The notes beneath the pieces are model-generated. The model did no database searches, was not told the origin of the DNA, and saw only the letters and a program-made list of their open reading frames with translations. Both the position numbers and the translations under genes were made by a program. From an uncultured Alphaproteobacteria bacterium (lineage in GTDB: Bacteria; Pseudomonadota; Alphaproteobacteria; HIMB59), in assembly GCA_902518505.1 (NCBI GenBank), contig CABYGG010000002.1:62001-126000 (forward strand): a stretch of 64,000 nucleotides of DNA, given 5' to 3'. Positions 1-9,130 of this stretch are shown piece after piece; the stretch's first letter is position 1, and every line of letters starts with the position of its first letter.

Positions 1-542
1 TGGTCTGAAATCTTTCCTGTTGAATGTTTTCCAACAGCTTCAAAAACATCTACTATAGTTACGTCCTTATCCTTATAAACACCTGGTAATATAGATCCAC
101 CGTACATAAATACAGATGGCACATTAAGTCTTAGCATTGCCATCATTAAACCTGGCAAAGATTTATCACACCCAGCTAAACCAACTAAGGCATCATAACA
201 GTGCCCTCTAACAGAAAGTTCAGTTGAGTCTGCTATAATCTCCCTACTAGTTAAAGAAGATTTCATTCCCTCATGACCCATAGCTATACCATCAGTAACA
301 GTAATGGTGGTAAATTCTCTAGGTGTACCTTTTGCATCCCACACACCTTTTTTGGCTGATTGAGCTTGGCGAGAAAGTGAAATATTACAAGGGGCAGACT
401 CATTCCATGTGGTTACTACACCGACAAAAGGTTGTTTAATCTGTTCTTCGGTAATACCCATAGCATAATAAAAAGCTCTATGTGGTGCACTTTTAGGACC
501 TACAGAAACATGTCTACTTGGTAATTTGCTTTTATCAACCAT
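1..542 (-). CDS. ilvD: dihydroxy-acid dehydratase, N-terminal part (truncated by window start)
   Basis: Minus-strand translation from ATG at 542: MVDKSKLPSRHVSVGPKSAPHRAFYYAMGITEEQIKQPFVGVVTTWNESAPCNISLSRQAQ...GIAMGHEGMKSSLTSREIIADS; IlvD signature. Not in ORF track because it runs off the edge. Confidence 0.93.
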   Translation of the reverse strand, partial: MVDKSKLPSRHVSVGPKSAPHRAFYYAMGITEEQIKQPFVGVVTTWNESAPCNISLSRQAQSAKKGVWDAKGTPREFTTITVTDGIAMGHEGMKSSLTSREIIADSTELSVRGHCYDALVGLAGCDKSLPGLMMAMLRLNVPSVFMYGGSILPGVYKDKDVTIVDVFEAVGKHSTGKISD

Positions 543-3139
543 TATTGAATATTAATTAATATACTATCAATTTTAGACAATTCCATATTAATTGAACTTT
601 GCCTTTCTTTATTTTGATCAATGAGATCTTTTGGAGCTTTTGATACAAAGTTTTCATTTGATAAATTTTTATCAATTGTATTTTTTTCTTTTTCCAAAGA
701 GCTTTTATTTTCTTGAAGTTTTTCTTTAATTTTAGATTTATCGATTTGGCTAGCAGAAATTTCGAAATCAAACTCTTTAAAAGGTAAAGTAACACTATTA
801 TCTTTATGGGACGATGAAAGTTTTTTTCTTGTTAAAAACTCGAATGTTTTTTTATTATCTCCTAAAATTGATTGAATAGATTGATTTTTAGAAAAAATTT
901 CTACAGTATCTTCTTTTTTAATTTCAAAAAGTTTTTCTATTGACCTGTATTCCTCTATAAAATCTATAAATAACTTTGTTTTAGATACATCTTCACTCTC
1001 GGTTTTTAGATCAACATAGTCCCACTGATGATTCATCAAAATATCTTTATTATTTTTACCCCACAATTTTTCAGTGATAAAAGGAATAACTGGATGTAAA
1101 AGTTGCAATAAAGAATTAAATACTAAATGAAAAGTTTTTTTGGTCTCATCACTAAATTGACTGTCGTCTAAAAGATTTTTAGAAAGTTCAATATACCAGT
1201 CACAAAAAGTATGCCATGTGAAATGGTATAATTGATTAGCTACTTCATGAAAATAGTATTTTTCATAATTAACTTGAACTTTTTTATATAACTCTTGAAA
1301 CTCATTTATAATCCAAATATTAAAAATATGTTTAGGGTTAACTTTATCACTATCTGTAAATGGATAAATTCCTTTAAATTCTGCAAACTTATAGGCATTA
1401 GTGATTTTAGTAACAAAGTTTCTATAACCAGCTATACGTTGCTCACTTAACCTTACATCCCTTCCAGGTGTATTTAATGATGTTAAAGTAAAGCGAAGTG
1501 TATCTGCACCATACTTGTCAATTATTTCTAAAGGATCAATGACATTACCTTTTGATTTTGACATTTTTTGACCTTTTTCATCACGAACAAGAGCATGAAC
1601 ATAAACAGTATTAAAAGGTGTTTCTGACATAAATTTATTTCCCATCATCATCATGCGAGCAACCCAGAAAAAGATGATATCAAAACCCGTAACTAGGACA
1701 GAATTAGGGTAAAATGTATCTAATGTTTGTTCTTTATTAGGCCATCCTAAAGTAGAGAAAGGCCAAAGAGCTGAGGAGAACCAGGTGTCCAAGACGTCTT
1801 GATCTCTTTTTAAAATTATTTTATCCGCTTTATAAAAGTCTACGGCTAAATTTTTTGCTTCTTCTTCAGTTTCTGCACAAAATTCTTTTCCATCAGGGCC
1901 ATACCAAACTGGAATTTGATGTCCCCACCATATTTGTCGAGAAATACACCAAGGTCTAATATTTTCCATCCATTGAAAGTATGTTTTCTCCCAATTTGAG
2001 GGAAAAAATTTTGTATCACCGTCTTTGACAACTTTCATTGCCTGTTTTGCTAATTCTTCAGCATTACAAAACCACTGATGAGTTAAAAAAGGTTCGACAA
2101 CAGTGTTCGAGCGATCACCATATGGTATTGTAGTTTTATAATCTTCAATTTTTTCTATAAAACCTTTTTCTTTCAGTAAGTTAACAACTTTTTTTCTTGC
2201 CTCAAATCGATCTAAACCCTGAAATTCTTTTGGACAATTTTCGTTCAATGATCCATCCTCGTTTAGAATATTTAATAATTCTAAGTTGTGCCTTTTTCCG
2301 ATTTCAAAATCGTTAAAATCGTGTGCTGGGGTAATTTTAACTGCACCACTTCCCATTTCGGGATCAGAATATTCATCAAATATAAGTGGAATAGATCTTG
2401 AGGTTAAAGGAATAGTAAAAGTTTCTTTTTTTAATAAAGTATATCTACTGTCATTGGGGTTAACTGCTATGGCAACATCACCAAAAATTGTTTCTGGCCT
2501 GACTGTTGCAACAGTTATGCTCTCAGAATTAGAGCTTGGATATTTAATATAGTAAATTTGGGTGCTAACATCTGTAGGAACAACCTCTAGATCAGAAATA
2601 GCTGTTTTAAATTTGGTATCCCAATTAACAAGGGCTTGATCTTTATATATTAACCCCTCTGTATATAATTTAACAAAGACCTTTCTAACTGCAGATGACA
2701 ATCCATCATCCATCGTAAATCTTTCCCTTGACCAATCACATGAACTACCAAGCCTTTTTAATTGATTTATAATTGTGGAACCCGAATATTCTTTCCACTC
2801 CCATATTTTTTTAATGAACTCCTCTCTAGTGAGATCTTTACGATAAATATTTTTCTCAGCTAAGTTTCTTTCTACAACCATTTGTGTCGCTATGCCTGCA
2901 TGGTCTGTTCCTGGTTGCCATAAAGTATTAAAGCCATTCATACGGTGATATCTTGTTAAAATATCCTGAATAGTGTTATTAAGTGCATGTCCCATATGCA
3001 GCGACCCTGTTACATTTGGGGGAGGGATACAAATAGAAAAGTTTTTATCAAAATTGTACTTAGGTTTAAAACACTCTTTATCTAACCAAAGCTGATAAAT
3101 TTCATTTTCATATTCTTTTTTATTTTGAAATTCATCCAT
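542..3139 (-). CDS. valS: valyl-tRNA synthetase
   Basis: PPPNVTGSLHMGHALNNTIQDILTRYHRMNG, GTDHAGIATQ, KMSKSKGNVIDP class I motifs. Confidence 0.97.
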   Translation of the reverse strand: MDEFQNKKEYENEIYQLWLDKECFKPKYNFDKNFSICIPPPNVTGSLHMGHALNNTIQDILTRYHRMNGFNTLWQPGTDHAGIATQMVVERNLAEKNIYRKDLTREEFIKKIWEWKEYSGSTIINQLKRLGSSCDWSRERFTMDDGLSSAVRKVFVKLYTEGLIYKDQALVNWDTKFKTAISDLEVVPTDVSTQIYYIKYPSSNSESITVATVRPETIFGDVAIAVNPNDSRYTLLKKETFTIPLTSRSIPLIFDEYSDPEMGSGAVKITPAHDFNDFEIGKRHNLELLNILNEDGSLNENCPKEFQGLDRFEARKKVVNLLKEKGFIEKIEDYKTTIPYGDRSNTVVEPFLTHQWFCNAEELAKQAMKVVKDGDTKFFPSNWEKTYFQWMENIRPWCISRQIWWGHQIPVWYGPDGKEFCAETEEEAKNLAVDFYKADKIILKRDQDVLDTWFSSALWPFSTLGWPNKEQTLDTFYPNSVLVTGFDIIFFWVARMMMMGNKFMSETPFNTVYVHALVRDEKGQKMSKSKGNVIDPLEIIDKYGADTLRFTLTSLNTPGRDVRLSEQRIAGYRNFVTKITNAYKFAEFKGIYPFTDSDKVNPKHIFNIWIINEFQELYKKVQVNYEKYYFHEVANQLYHFTWHTFCDWYIELSKNLLDDSQFSDETKKTFHLVFNSLLQLLHPVIPFITEKLWGKNNKDILMNHQWDYVDLKTESEDVSKTKLFIDFIEEYRSIEKLFEIKKEDTVEIFSKNQSIQSILGDNKKTFEFLTRKKLSSSHKDNSVTLPFKEFDFEISASQIDKSKIKEKLQENKSSLEKEKNTIDKNLSNENFVSKAPKDLIDQNKERQSSINMELSKIDSILINIQ

Positions 3140-3142
3140 TTG

Positions 3143-3805
3143 CTAAAAAACAAATGGTTCGGATTGAACATATTTATAAATATAAGAAGAAGAAGCTTCA
3201 TCTATAACAAACTTATTCGATTTGCCTCCTACTTTTATATATTTAACAATCTTATGTTTAAATTCTTGGTTATCAATTATACAAACTATTTCTGCGTTAT
3301 CTGATGCATTTTTAATAATATTTATTGGCTCTTCATCAAGTGAACCATTAATAATAATCTTTTGGTATTTTTTAATATTTGGCTTTTTGTTATTAAAAAA
3401 TTGCTCAATCGTTAAATCTAATAAAGAGGCATTGAACAAACCCTCTTTAATACTATCTTTAAAAACTTCGGTCATTTGCATAGAAGTCTCTATACAGTCA
3501 ATATTAGAGGAAAATTTATTTATAATTGATGTTGATGTACCAAAACCAGAGCCAATTTCTAAAATACTCTCGTCATCAATCTCTCCCAAAGCTTGCAATA
3601 AATGAAATGATGTTAAAGGAGGTAGAATAAAGCGACCATCGTCTAAAAATATAATTTTATCAGAGTAAGCTAAATGTTTATAAGGTTTTGGATACAAGTT
3701 TTCTCTTGGAAATAATTCAATTTTTTCAATTAAAGATGAGTTTTTAATACGATTAGCTCTTAATTGATTAAGAACCATATTTGATCTTGCTTGTTCAAAA
3801 TTCAT
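3143..3805 (-). CDS. protein-L-isoaspartate O-methyltransferase family protein
   Basis: MNFEQARSNMVLNQLRANRI...LLQALGEIDDESILEIGSGFGTST; PCMT-like SAM motif. Confidence 0.75.
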   Translation of the reverse strand: MNFEQARSNMVLNQLRANRIKNSSLIEKIELFPRENLYPKPYKHLAYSDKIIFLDDGRFILPPLTSFHLLQALGEIDDESILEIGSGFGTSTSIINKFSSNIDCIETSMQMTEVFKDSIKEGLFNASLLDLTIEQFFNNKKPNIKKYQKIIINGSLDEEPINIIKNASDNAEIVCIIDNQEFKHKIVKYIKVGGKSNKFVIDEASSSYIYKYVQSEPFVF

Positions 3806-3887
3806 GATAAAGTTTGATTTATAACAAAATTAATTGTTTTTCATAGATCATATTCGCCTCATATATAATATTAGTGTAAATTAAATT

Positions 3888-4466
3888 ATGAAATTTTTTA
3901 GTGTTTTTATTTTAATTATCTTTTGTTCATTATCCTATGCTCATCAACCTGTAATTAATGATACAAACCCTAATAAACCTAATGAGGCATATCTAATAGA
4001 AAAACCAGAAATATCAAAAGCAATATACTCTAAATTAAATGGTGATCCACATTATTACTTAATAAATTCTGATCAGAAATTTAATTTTTATGTTGGTATT
4101 ACTGTTCCAAAAATTGATGATTGTAACACATTTAGAAAGTTCTCATTTAGTATTTTAGAAGGTAAAGACCTAGAGTTAAGTGTCATCGAGGAAGTTGATG
4201 GTCAAAATTTTGAGTGGTGGGAATGGTATGAGCCCTATGGTAAAAAATGGTATTGGATAGGACCGCAAATAGGTGAAGATTTTAAAAGTACAGTAACTTA
4301 CGAACCAGGTTCATACTACATTAAAGTTTTCAATGAAATTAATATGGGTAATTACGTTCTTGCAACTGGAGATATAGAAAAATTTGGACCTACTGTTATT
4401 GCTAAACTGCCATTAATAATGCCAAAAGTTAATAAATTTTGGGACAATGAACATTGTGTAAAATAA
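3888..4466 (+). CDS. hypothetical secreted protein (signal peptide)
   Basis: 192-aa ORF, N-terminal hydrophobic signal MKFFSVFILIIFCSLSYA; no confident family. Confidence 0.6.
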   Translation: MKFFSVFILIIFCSLSYAHQPVINDTNPNKPNEAYLIEKPEISKAIYSKLNGDPHYYLINSDQKFNFYVGITVPKIDDCNTFRKFSFSILEGKDLELSVIEEVDGQNFEWWEWYEPYGKKWYWIGPQIGEDFKSTVTYEPGSYYIKVFNEINMGNYVLATGDIEKFGPTVIAKLPLIMPKVNKFWDNEHCVK

Positions 4467-4579
4467 AGTTTTTATAATATTCATAAATTAAAAAATACAA
4501 AATCCAATTTATTTGATAAGATAGATTCACCTAGAGGATAGGTTTAAGGATGGAGGTTAAAAAGATGAAGCCACCAAAG

Positions 4580-4614
4580 TAAGTAATTTAAAACATTACT
4601 TAACAAAATTTTTT
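4580..4614 (+). terminator. terminator-like hairpin followed by T-run
   Basis: TAAGTAAT-TTAAAAC-ATTACTTA (8-bp stem) then acaaaaTTTTTTc. Confidence 0.4.
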
Positions 4615-4729
4615 CATTATCAATTGCTTCTTTTACCTTTTAAGATAACTAATCCTAATAAATTTTTTCTAATTATATTGATGTAATCTTTGAACAACAC
4701 TTGGTTTTTAATTTTAAATTTTATTAAAT

Positions 4730-5872
4730 TTAAGGATTTAAATTTTCAATATAATTTAAGCGACCCAAGATTTCATCTCTATCCATATAATAACCTTGAA
4801 GGTGCCTTTCTCCAGAATTGGCATCATATTCTTTTCTACCATGTAACACTCTTCGATTATTAAAACTAAAAATATCTCCGGCTTGCATACGAAAATTAAT
4901 TTCAAACCTCTGGTCATGAAGTAAGCTTAAAAGCTTTCTATATGCTGAGTAAAAATGATCCATCTGATCAGGATGGCAGTCCATAACTCCCATATAGGCA
5001 ACACTGAACCTAATATCATTATAATCATTATTGTGATCGAGAGTAATTATTGGTTTATGCATTACTCTGATTGTATTGGTTGTGTAGTCTCTGTTTACAA
5101 ATTTTACAGACGTATTAAGTAGTACCTCATAATCATTTGAGTGATTATTTTTTAAATAATCAATTACCTTAAAACCATCTACAGCAACTGACTCACCCCC
5201 AGTCGCATTATTTATTAAGCAGTGGAGAAACTGATATCCTGGAGCTATCTCATAATATGGTAAATCAATATGATTTCTTAGACCTGCAGCAGTGTAAGCT
5301 GAATTATTAGGGTTAGGTATATCAATGACCTCGAATGGTGTTTTAAAAAAAGTTTCTCGAGTGTGACTTATATTTTTCAGGATATCAAAACCAGAATTTA
5401 GTTCTGTTGGAGCATTTTTAACAATCGAAATACCAAAAAAATGTAGTTGTTGTAACCACTTTTTTAAACCATCATCACTACTAGTTATTTCGCTGTAATC
5501 TATTTGAATATCTGCAAATGTATCTTGAATGGATTTATCCCAAATCCTATATGGTGAGACGTACTCTCGACTGTGTTTTAAAGAATAACAATTATGTCTC
5601 AACCAATCTCTATCATAAACACTTTTATGCTCTCCCTCACTCCATTCAATCTCAAGATTACCCTCGCTATTTAGAGAGTAATTTTTAGGGTGAATATCTT
5701 CAGATACATCAAGCAAATTAAAAGTTCGTTCACGAGCTGTTGGATGCACTTCTGAAGGACAATTATCTCTCAACCATAGGAAATTATATTTACTTTTAAA
5801 ACCATCACTCCAATCGACTAAAATAGACTTGTTATTTTTATCAATTGTTTTAATTGAAAGGTTTTCACTCAT
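4730..5872 (-). CDS. gamma-butyrobetaine dioxygenase-like TauD/TfdA family oxygenase
   Basis: N-terminal DUF971-like domain (WLRDNCPSEVHPTARERTFNLLDVSEDIHP) plus Fe/2OG dioxygenase core (LHGRKEYD, LQGYYMDRDEI). Confidence 0.85.
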   Translation of the reverse strand: MSENLSIKTIDKNNKSILVDWSDGFKSKYNFLWLRDNCPSEVHPTARERTFNLLDVSEDIHPKNYSLNSEGNLEIEWSEGEHKSVYDRDWLRHNCYSLKHSREYVSPYRIWDKSIQDTFADIQIDYSEITSSDDGLKKWLQQLHFFGISIVKNAPTELNSGFDILKNISHTRETFFKTPFEVIDIPNPNNSAYTAAGLRNHIDLPYYEIAPGYQFLHCLINNATGGESVAVDGFKVIDYLKNNHSNDYEVLLNTSVKFVNRDYTTNTIRVMHKPIITLDHNNDYNDIRFSVAYMGVMDCHPDQMDHFYSAYRKLLSLLHDQRFEINFRMQAGDIFSFNNRRVLHGRKEYDANSGERHLQGYYMDRDEILGRLNYIENLNP

Positions 5873-5873
5873 A

Positions 5874-6845
5874 TTAAAATTTATTAAATGTTTTATCCCA
5901 ATTAGGAAAATTATTTCTTTGATATTTATTCAAAGTTTTCATAATTTCAATCAAAAAAATATCTCTTTGCACCTCTAGATCTTTAATACTGTATCTTCCT
6001 GACTGTTTTTTTGTGCCTGAAATCATTAATTTTTTTAGTTTCGCGTCTAGTTTTGGAGCCTTTAATTTAGTCCAAGGTAACTTTAGAGCAGGTCCAAACT
6101 GCTCTAACATGTGTTTCATGCCTGTCTGCCCTCCTGCAAGATGAAAAGTTAGACAAACACCCATAAAAGACCATCGTAATCCAGGTCCATAAATAATCGC
6201 ATCGTCAACATCTTGAGTCGAAGCAATGCCATCTTTAATTATGTGAAGTGCCTCCCTCCAAAGAGCCTCCTGTAAGCGATCAGATATATATCCCTCAATT
6301 TCTTTTTTTACAATCAAAGGCTTCATTCCTATTACCTCGTAAAACTTCTTAGCTCTGGTAATTGTGTTTTTCTTTGTTTGCTTTCCTGATACCAACTCTA
6401 CAAGAGGTAATAAATATACAGGGTTAAATGGATGTCCTATACAAACTCTTTCTGGATAATTACATAAAGATTGAATTCTTGTAGGCAAAAGTCCCGATGA
6501 ACTAGACGCAATGATTATATTTTTTGGCAATAATTTATCTATGTCTTTTAGAAGTTTCTTCTTTAACTTTTCATTCTCTGGAGCATTTTCTTGGACAAAG
6601 GTTGTTGAATGAAGAGACTCTCTGAGATTGGAATAAATGTTTAAATTACTAAGTTTTGCATTTTTGTTTAAACCTAATCTTTGAAGGCTCTTTAAAGCTG
6701 TTTTGGTATTTGATAATAGTTGCTTTCTTGCCTTAACACTTGGGTCATAAGCATTAACTATTAGACCACATGCTAGCATTCTAGCAGCCCATCCAGCGCC
6801 AATGACGCCAGCACCGACTATTGTGACAATCTTTTTTTTAATCAA
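5874..6845 (-). CDS. L-carnitine 3-dehydrogenase (3-hydroxyacyl-CoA dehydrogenase family)
   Basis: Rossmann VGAGVIGAGWAARMLACG; GYISDRLQEALWREALHIIKDGIASTQDVDDAIIYGPGLRWSFMG. Confidence 0.82.
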   Translation of the reverse strand: MIKKKIVTIVGAGVIGAGWAARMLACGLIVNAYDPSVKARKQLLSNTKTALKSLQRLGLNKNAKLSNLNIYSNLRESLHSTTFVQENAPENEKLKKKLLKDIDKLLPKNIIIASSSSGLLPTRIQSLCNYPERVCIGHPFNPVYLLPLVELVSGKQTKKNTITRAKKFYEVIGMKPLIVKKEIEGYISDRLQEALWREALHIIKDGIASTQDVDDAIIYGPGLRWSFMGVCLTFHLAGGQTGMKHMLEQFGPALKLPWTKLKAPKLDAKLKKLMISGTKKQSGRYSIKDLEVQRDIFLIEIMKTLNKYQRNNFPNWDKTFNKF

Positions 6846-6896
6846 ATTTTAAAAATATATTAACTCATAAATATTAAATTATGATATTTTTTTTGT

Positions 6897-7319
6897 ATGA
6901 TTATATACATTTGTAAGTTTCTTCATCTTATATCTCTTTTTATTGCTGGAGGAGGAGGTATTGGTAGTGCTGTTATACAATCTATATATAAAAAAGAAGG
7001 TAAAGTGCCTGAGCCTCATTTGGCTAAAGGTTTTAAGGTTTTAGCATTTTTATCTTTATTAGCTATCATCACAATGTGGGTTACTGGAATTATTTTGTTA
7101 TTGGTAATATACGGCTCATTTAATTTAGGTTGGACTTTTCATATGAAATTATTTGGAGCTAGCTTAATTCTAATTTCAGCCATATTTATAAATATGCATT
7201 TACATGTATCAGCTAAAAAAAACCTATCCCCCAATCAAAAATATATTAAAAATTCTGGGTCTTTGTCTAGATTAGGCTTGATTCTTGCCATATCTGGTGC
7301 AATAGGATCTTTTGTCTGA
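6897..7319 (+). CDS. small integral membrane protein (DUF2269/CopD-like)
   Basis: 4 predicted TM segments; no catalytic motif. Confidence 0.5.
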   Translation: MIIYICKFLHLISLFIAGGGGIGSAVIQSIYKKEGKVPEPHLAKGFKVLAFLSLLAIITMWVTGIILLLVIYGSFNLGWTFHMKLFGASLILISAIFINMHLHVSAKKNLSPNQKYIKNSGSLSRLGLILAISGAIGSFV

Positions 7320-7359
7320 CCTTATTTATTTTTTTTTAGTTTATGGTATTTTTTTGTAA

Positions 7360-8352
7360 ATGAAAGTTGACTTAGACAAATGGCATCATTGTGACGTTGA
7401 TAAAGAAGAATTTGTAAAGCTTCTTAAGAAGTCAGATTATCAAGGTTTTAAACACATGTTTATTTTCTTTGGATCTTTAATTGTATTTGGTGTTTTAGCT
7501 TATATAACATGGGGGACTTGGTGGTCTTTATTATTTTTTTTAATTTATGGAAATATATGGAATTGCGCAGATCCTATTTGGCACGAAACTGGACATAAAA
7601 CAGCTTTTAAAACGAACTATTGGAATAACTTTTTTTATCAAATTGGTAGTTATATGAATGGATTTGAACCAGTAAGATGGAGATGGTCACATTTTCGTCA
7701 TCATGGTTATACTTACTTTGATGATCCTCTTGATTTTGAAATTGCAATTAGAAGACCAACTGATGTTTTTTACTTTTTCAGTTTATTCATACCTTTCTTT
7801 GACATAATTAATTTTAAAAAAACAACTCAATACGAGACTATTCTTCATGCTCTAGGAAAAAAAACAGAAGTAATGAAACAAGTAATTCCTGAAAGAGAAC
7901 ATCAAAAATGCATAAACTCTTCAAGATTACATGTTGGTATTTGGATCTTATTAATTTTAATGTCAATTGCTTTTCAGTCTTGGTTGCCGGTTTTATATTT
8001 TTTACTTCCAAACTTTTATGGGATAACACTCAAAAGACTTTTTGGATTAACTCAGCACACTGGGCTAAAGGACAATATCAAAGATCATAGATATAGCACT
8101 AGAACAATGCACTTAAACCCGATCTTTAGTTTTTTATATTGGCAGATGGAATATCATATTGAACACCATATGTTCCCTACTGTGCCATCACATAATTTAC
8201 CTAAACTTCACCAATTAGTTAAAGATCAGATGCCACCAGCTAAGAAAGGTTTGTGGGGAGCATACTCTGAAATCATCCCTACAATTTTAAAACAAGCCAA
8301 GAACCCTTCATATGAATTACAAGTAGCTGTTCCATCTAATAACAATGGCTAA
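7360..8352 (+). CDS. membrane fatty acid desaturase
   Basis: Three His boxes HETGH, HFRHH, HIEHHMFP with TM segments. Confidence 0.88.
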   Translation: MKVDLDKWHHCDVDKEEFVKLLKKSDYQGFKHMFIFFGSLIVFGVLAYITWGTWWSLLFFLIYGNIWNCADPIWHETGHKTAFKTNYWNNFFYQIGSYMNGFEPVRWRWSHFRHHGYTYFDDPLDFEIAIRRPTDVFYFFSLFIPFFDIINFKKTTQYETILHALGKKTEVMKQVIPEREHQKCINSSRLHVGIWILLILMSIAFQSWLPVLYFLLPNFYGITLKRLFGLTQHTGLKDNIKDHRYSTRTMHLNPIFSFLYWQMEYHIEHHMFPTVPSHNLPKLHQLVKDQMPPAKKGLWGAYSEIIPTILKQAKNPSYELQVAVPSNNNG

Positions 8353-9130
8353 AAGAACTACTGTTTTTGATTTATGGAGTCAAAAAGGAAAAAAAAAATG
8401 GCCTCAAACTCATATAGATACAGCAAAAGAGGCAGAAGCTGCCTATAAAGCAGGAATTGAAATAATTTCCTGTGAACCCGATCATCATTTCAAGGATGTA
8501 AGAAAAGTTGCTCCAACAGCATTTTTATCTGTTGGTCTTAAACATGGGTTGGTGAGCTCTCCTCAAGAGGCAATAAAAAAAGGTTTTGAAATAATGGAAA
8601 TGGGAGCAGATGCTATTTATTGCTCACACTCAATTAACTTTATTGAAGCTATGGCAAAAGAGGGAATACCTGTAACTGCACACGTTGGATTAGTCCCAAA
8701 TATTGCAACATGGACTAATTACAGAGCTGTGGGAAAAACATCAAACGAAGCTTTTAAAGTATATCAAAAAGTAAAAGATCTCGAAAATGCTGGAGCAGCT
8801 TGCGTAGAAGTTGAGGTGGTACCAGTTGAGCTTGCAGAATTTATAACAAAGAATACTAAAATGATAACTATGGGTATGGGTTGTGGTGATGTGTGTGATA
8901 CACAATATTTATTTTGTAATGATATACTTGGTACAAACGTTGGTCATTATCCTCGACATGCAAAAAAATATGTAGATTTAGAAATTAAAGAGAGAGAATT
9001 ACAAGAATTAAGAATAAAAGGTTTTAAGATGTTTGTTGATGAATTTAATAGTGGTGTATACCCTGAAGATAAACATCTTATTAAAATGGAAGAAAAAGAG
9101 CTTAATGATTTTCTAGATAAAGTTAAATAG
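8345..9130 (+). CDS. PanB/KPHMT-like family protein (divergent 3-methyl-2-oxobutanoate hydroxymethyltransferase paralog)
   Basis: EVEVVPVELAEFITKNTKMITMGMGCGDVCDTQYLFCNDILGTNVGHYPRHAKKY and FNSGVYPEDKH align with PanB C-terminal half; overlaps the desaturase stop by 8 bp. Confidence 0.72.
   Translation: MAKRTTVFDLWSQKGKKKWPQTHIDTAKEAEAAYKAGIEIISCEPDHHFKDVRKVAPTAFLSVGLKHGLVSSPQEAIKKGFEIMEMGADAIYCSHSINFIEAMAKEGIPVTAHVGLVPNIATWTNYRAVGKTSNEAFKVYQKVKDLENAGAACVEVEVVPVELAEFITKNTKMITMGMGCGDVCDTQYLFCNDILGTNVGHYPRHAKKYVDLEIKERELQELRIKGFKMFVDEFNSGVYPEDKHLIKMEEKELNDFLDKVK

Noticed and set aside
556-3605. ORF-track antisense ORFs inside valS and the PCMT gene (556-795, 1846-2031, 2286-2552, 3222-3605)
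   Set aside because: Lie opposite or in another frame of a clear conserved gene; no motifs; expected by chance.
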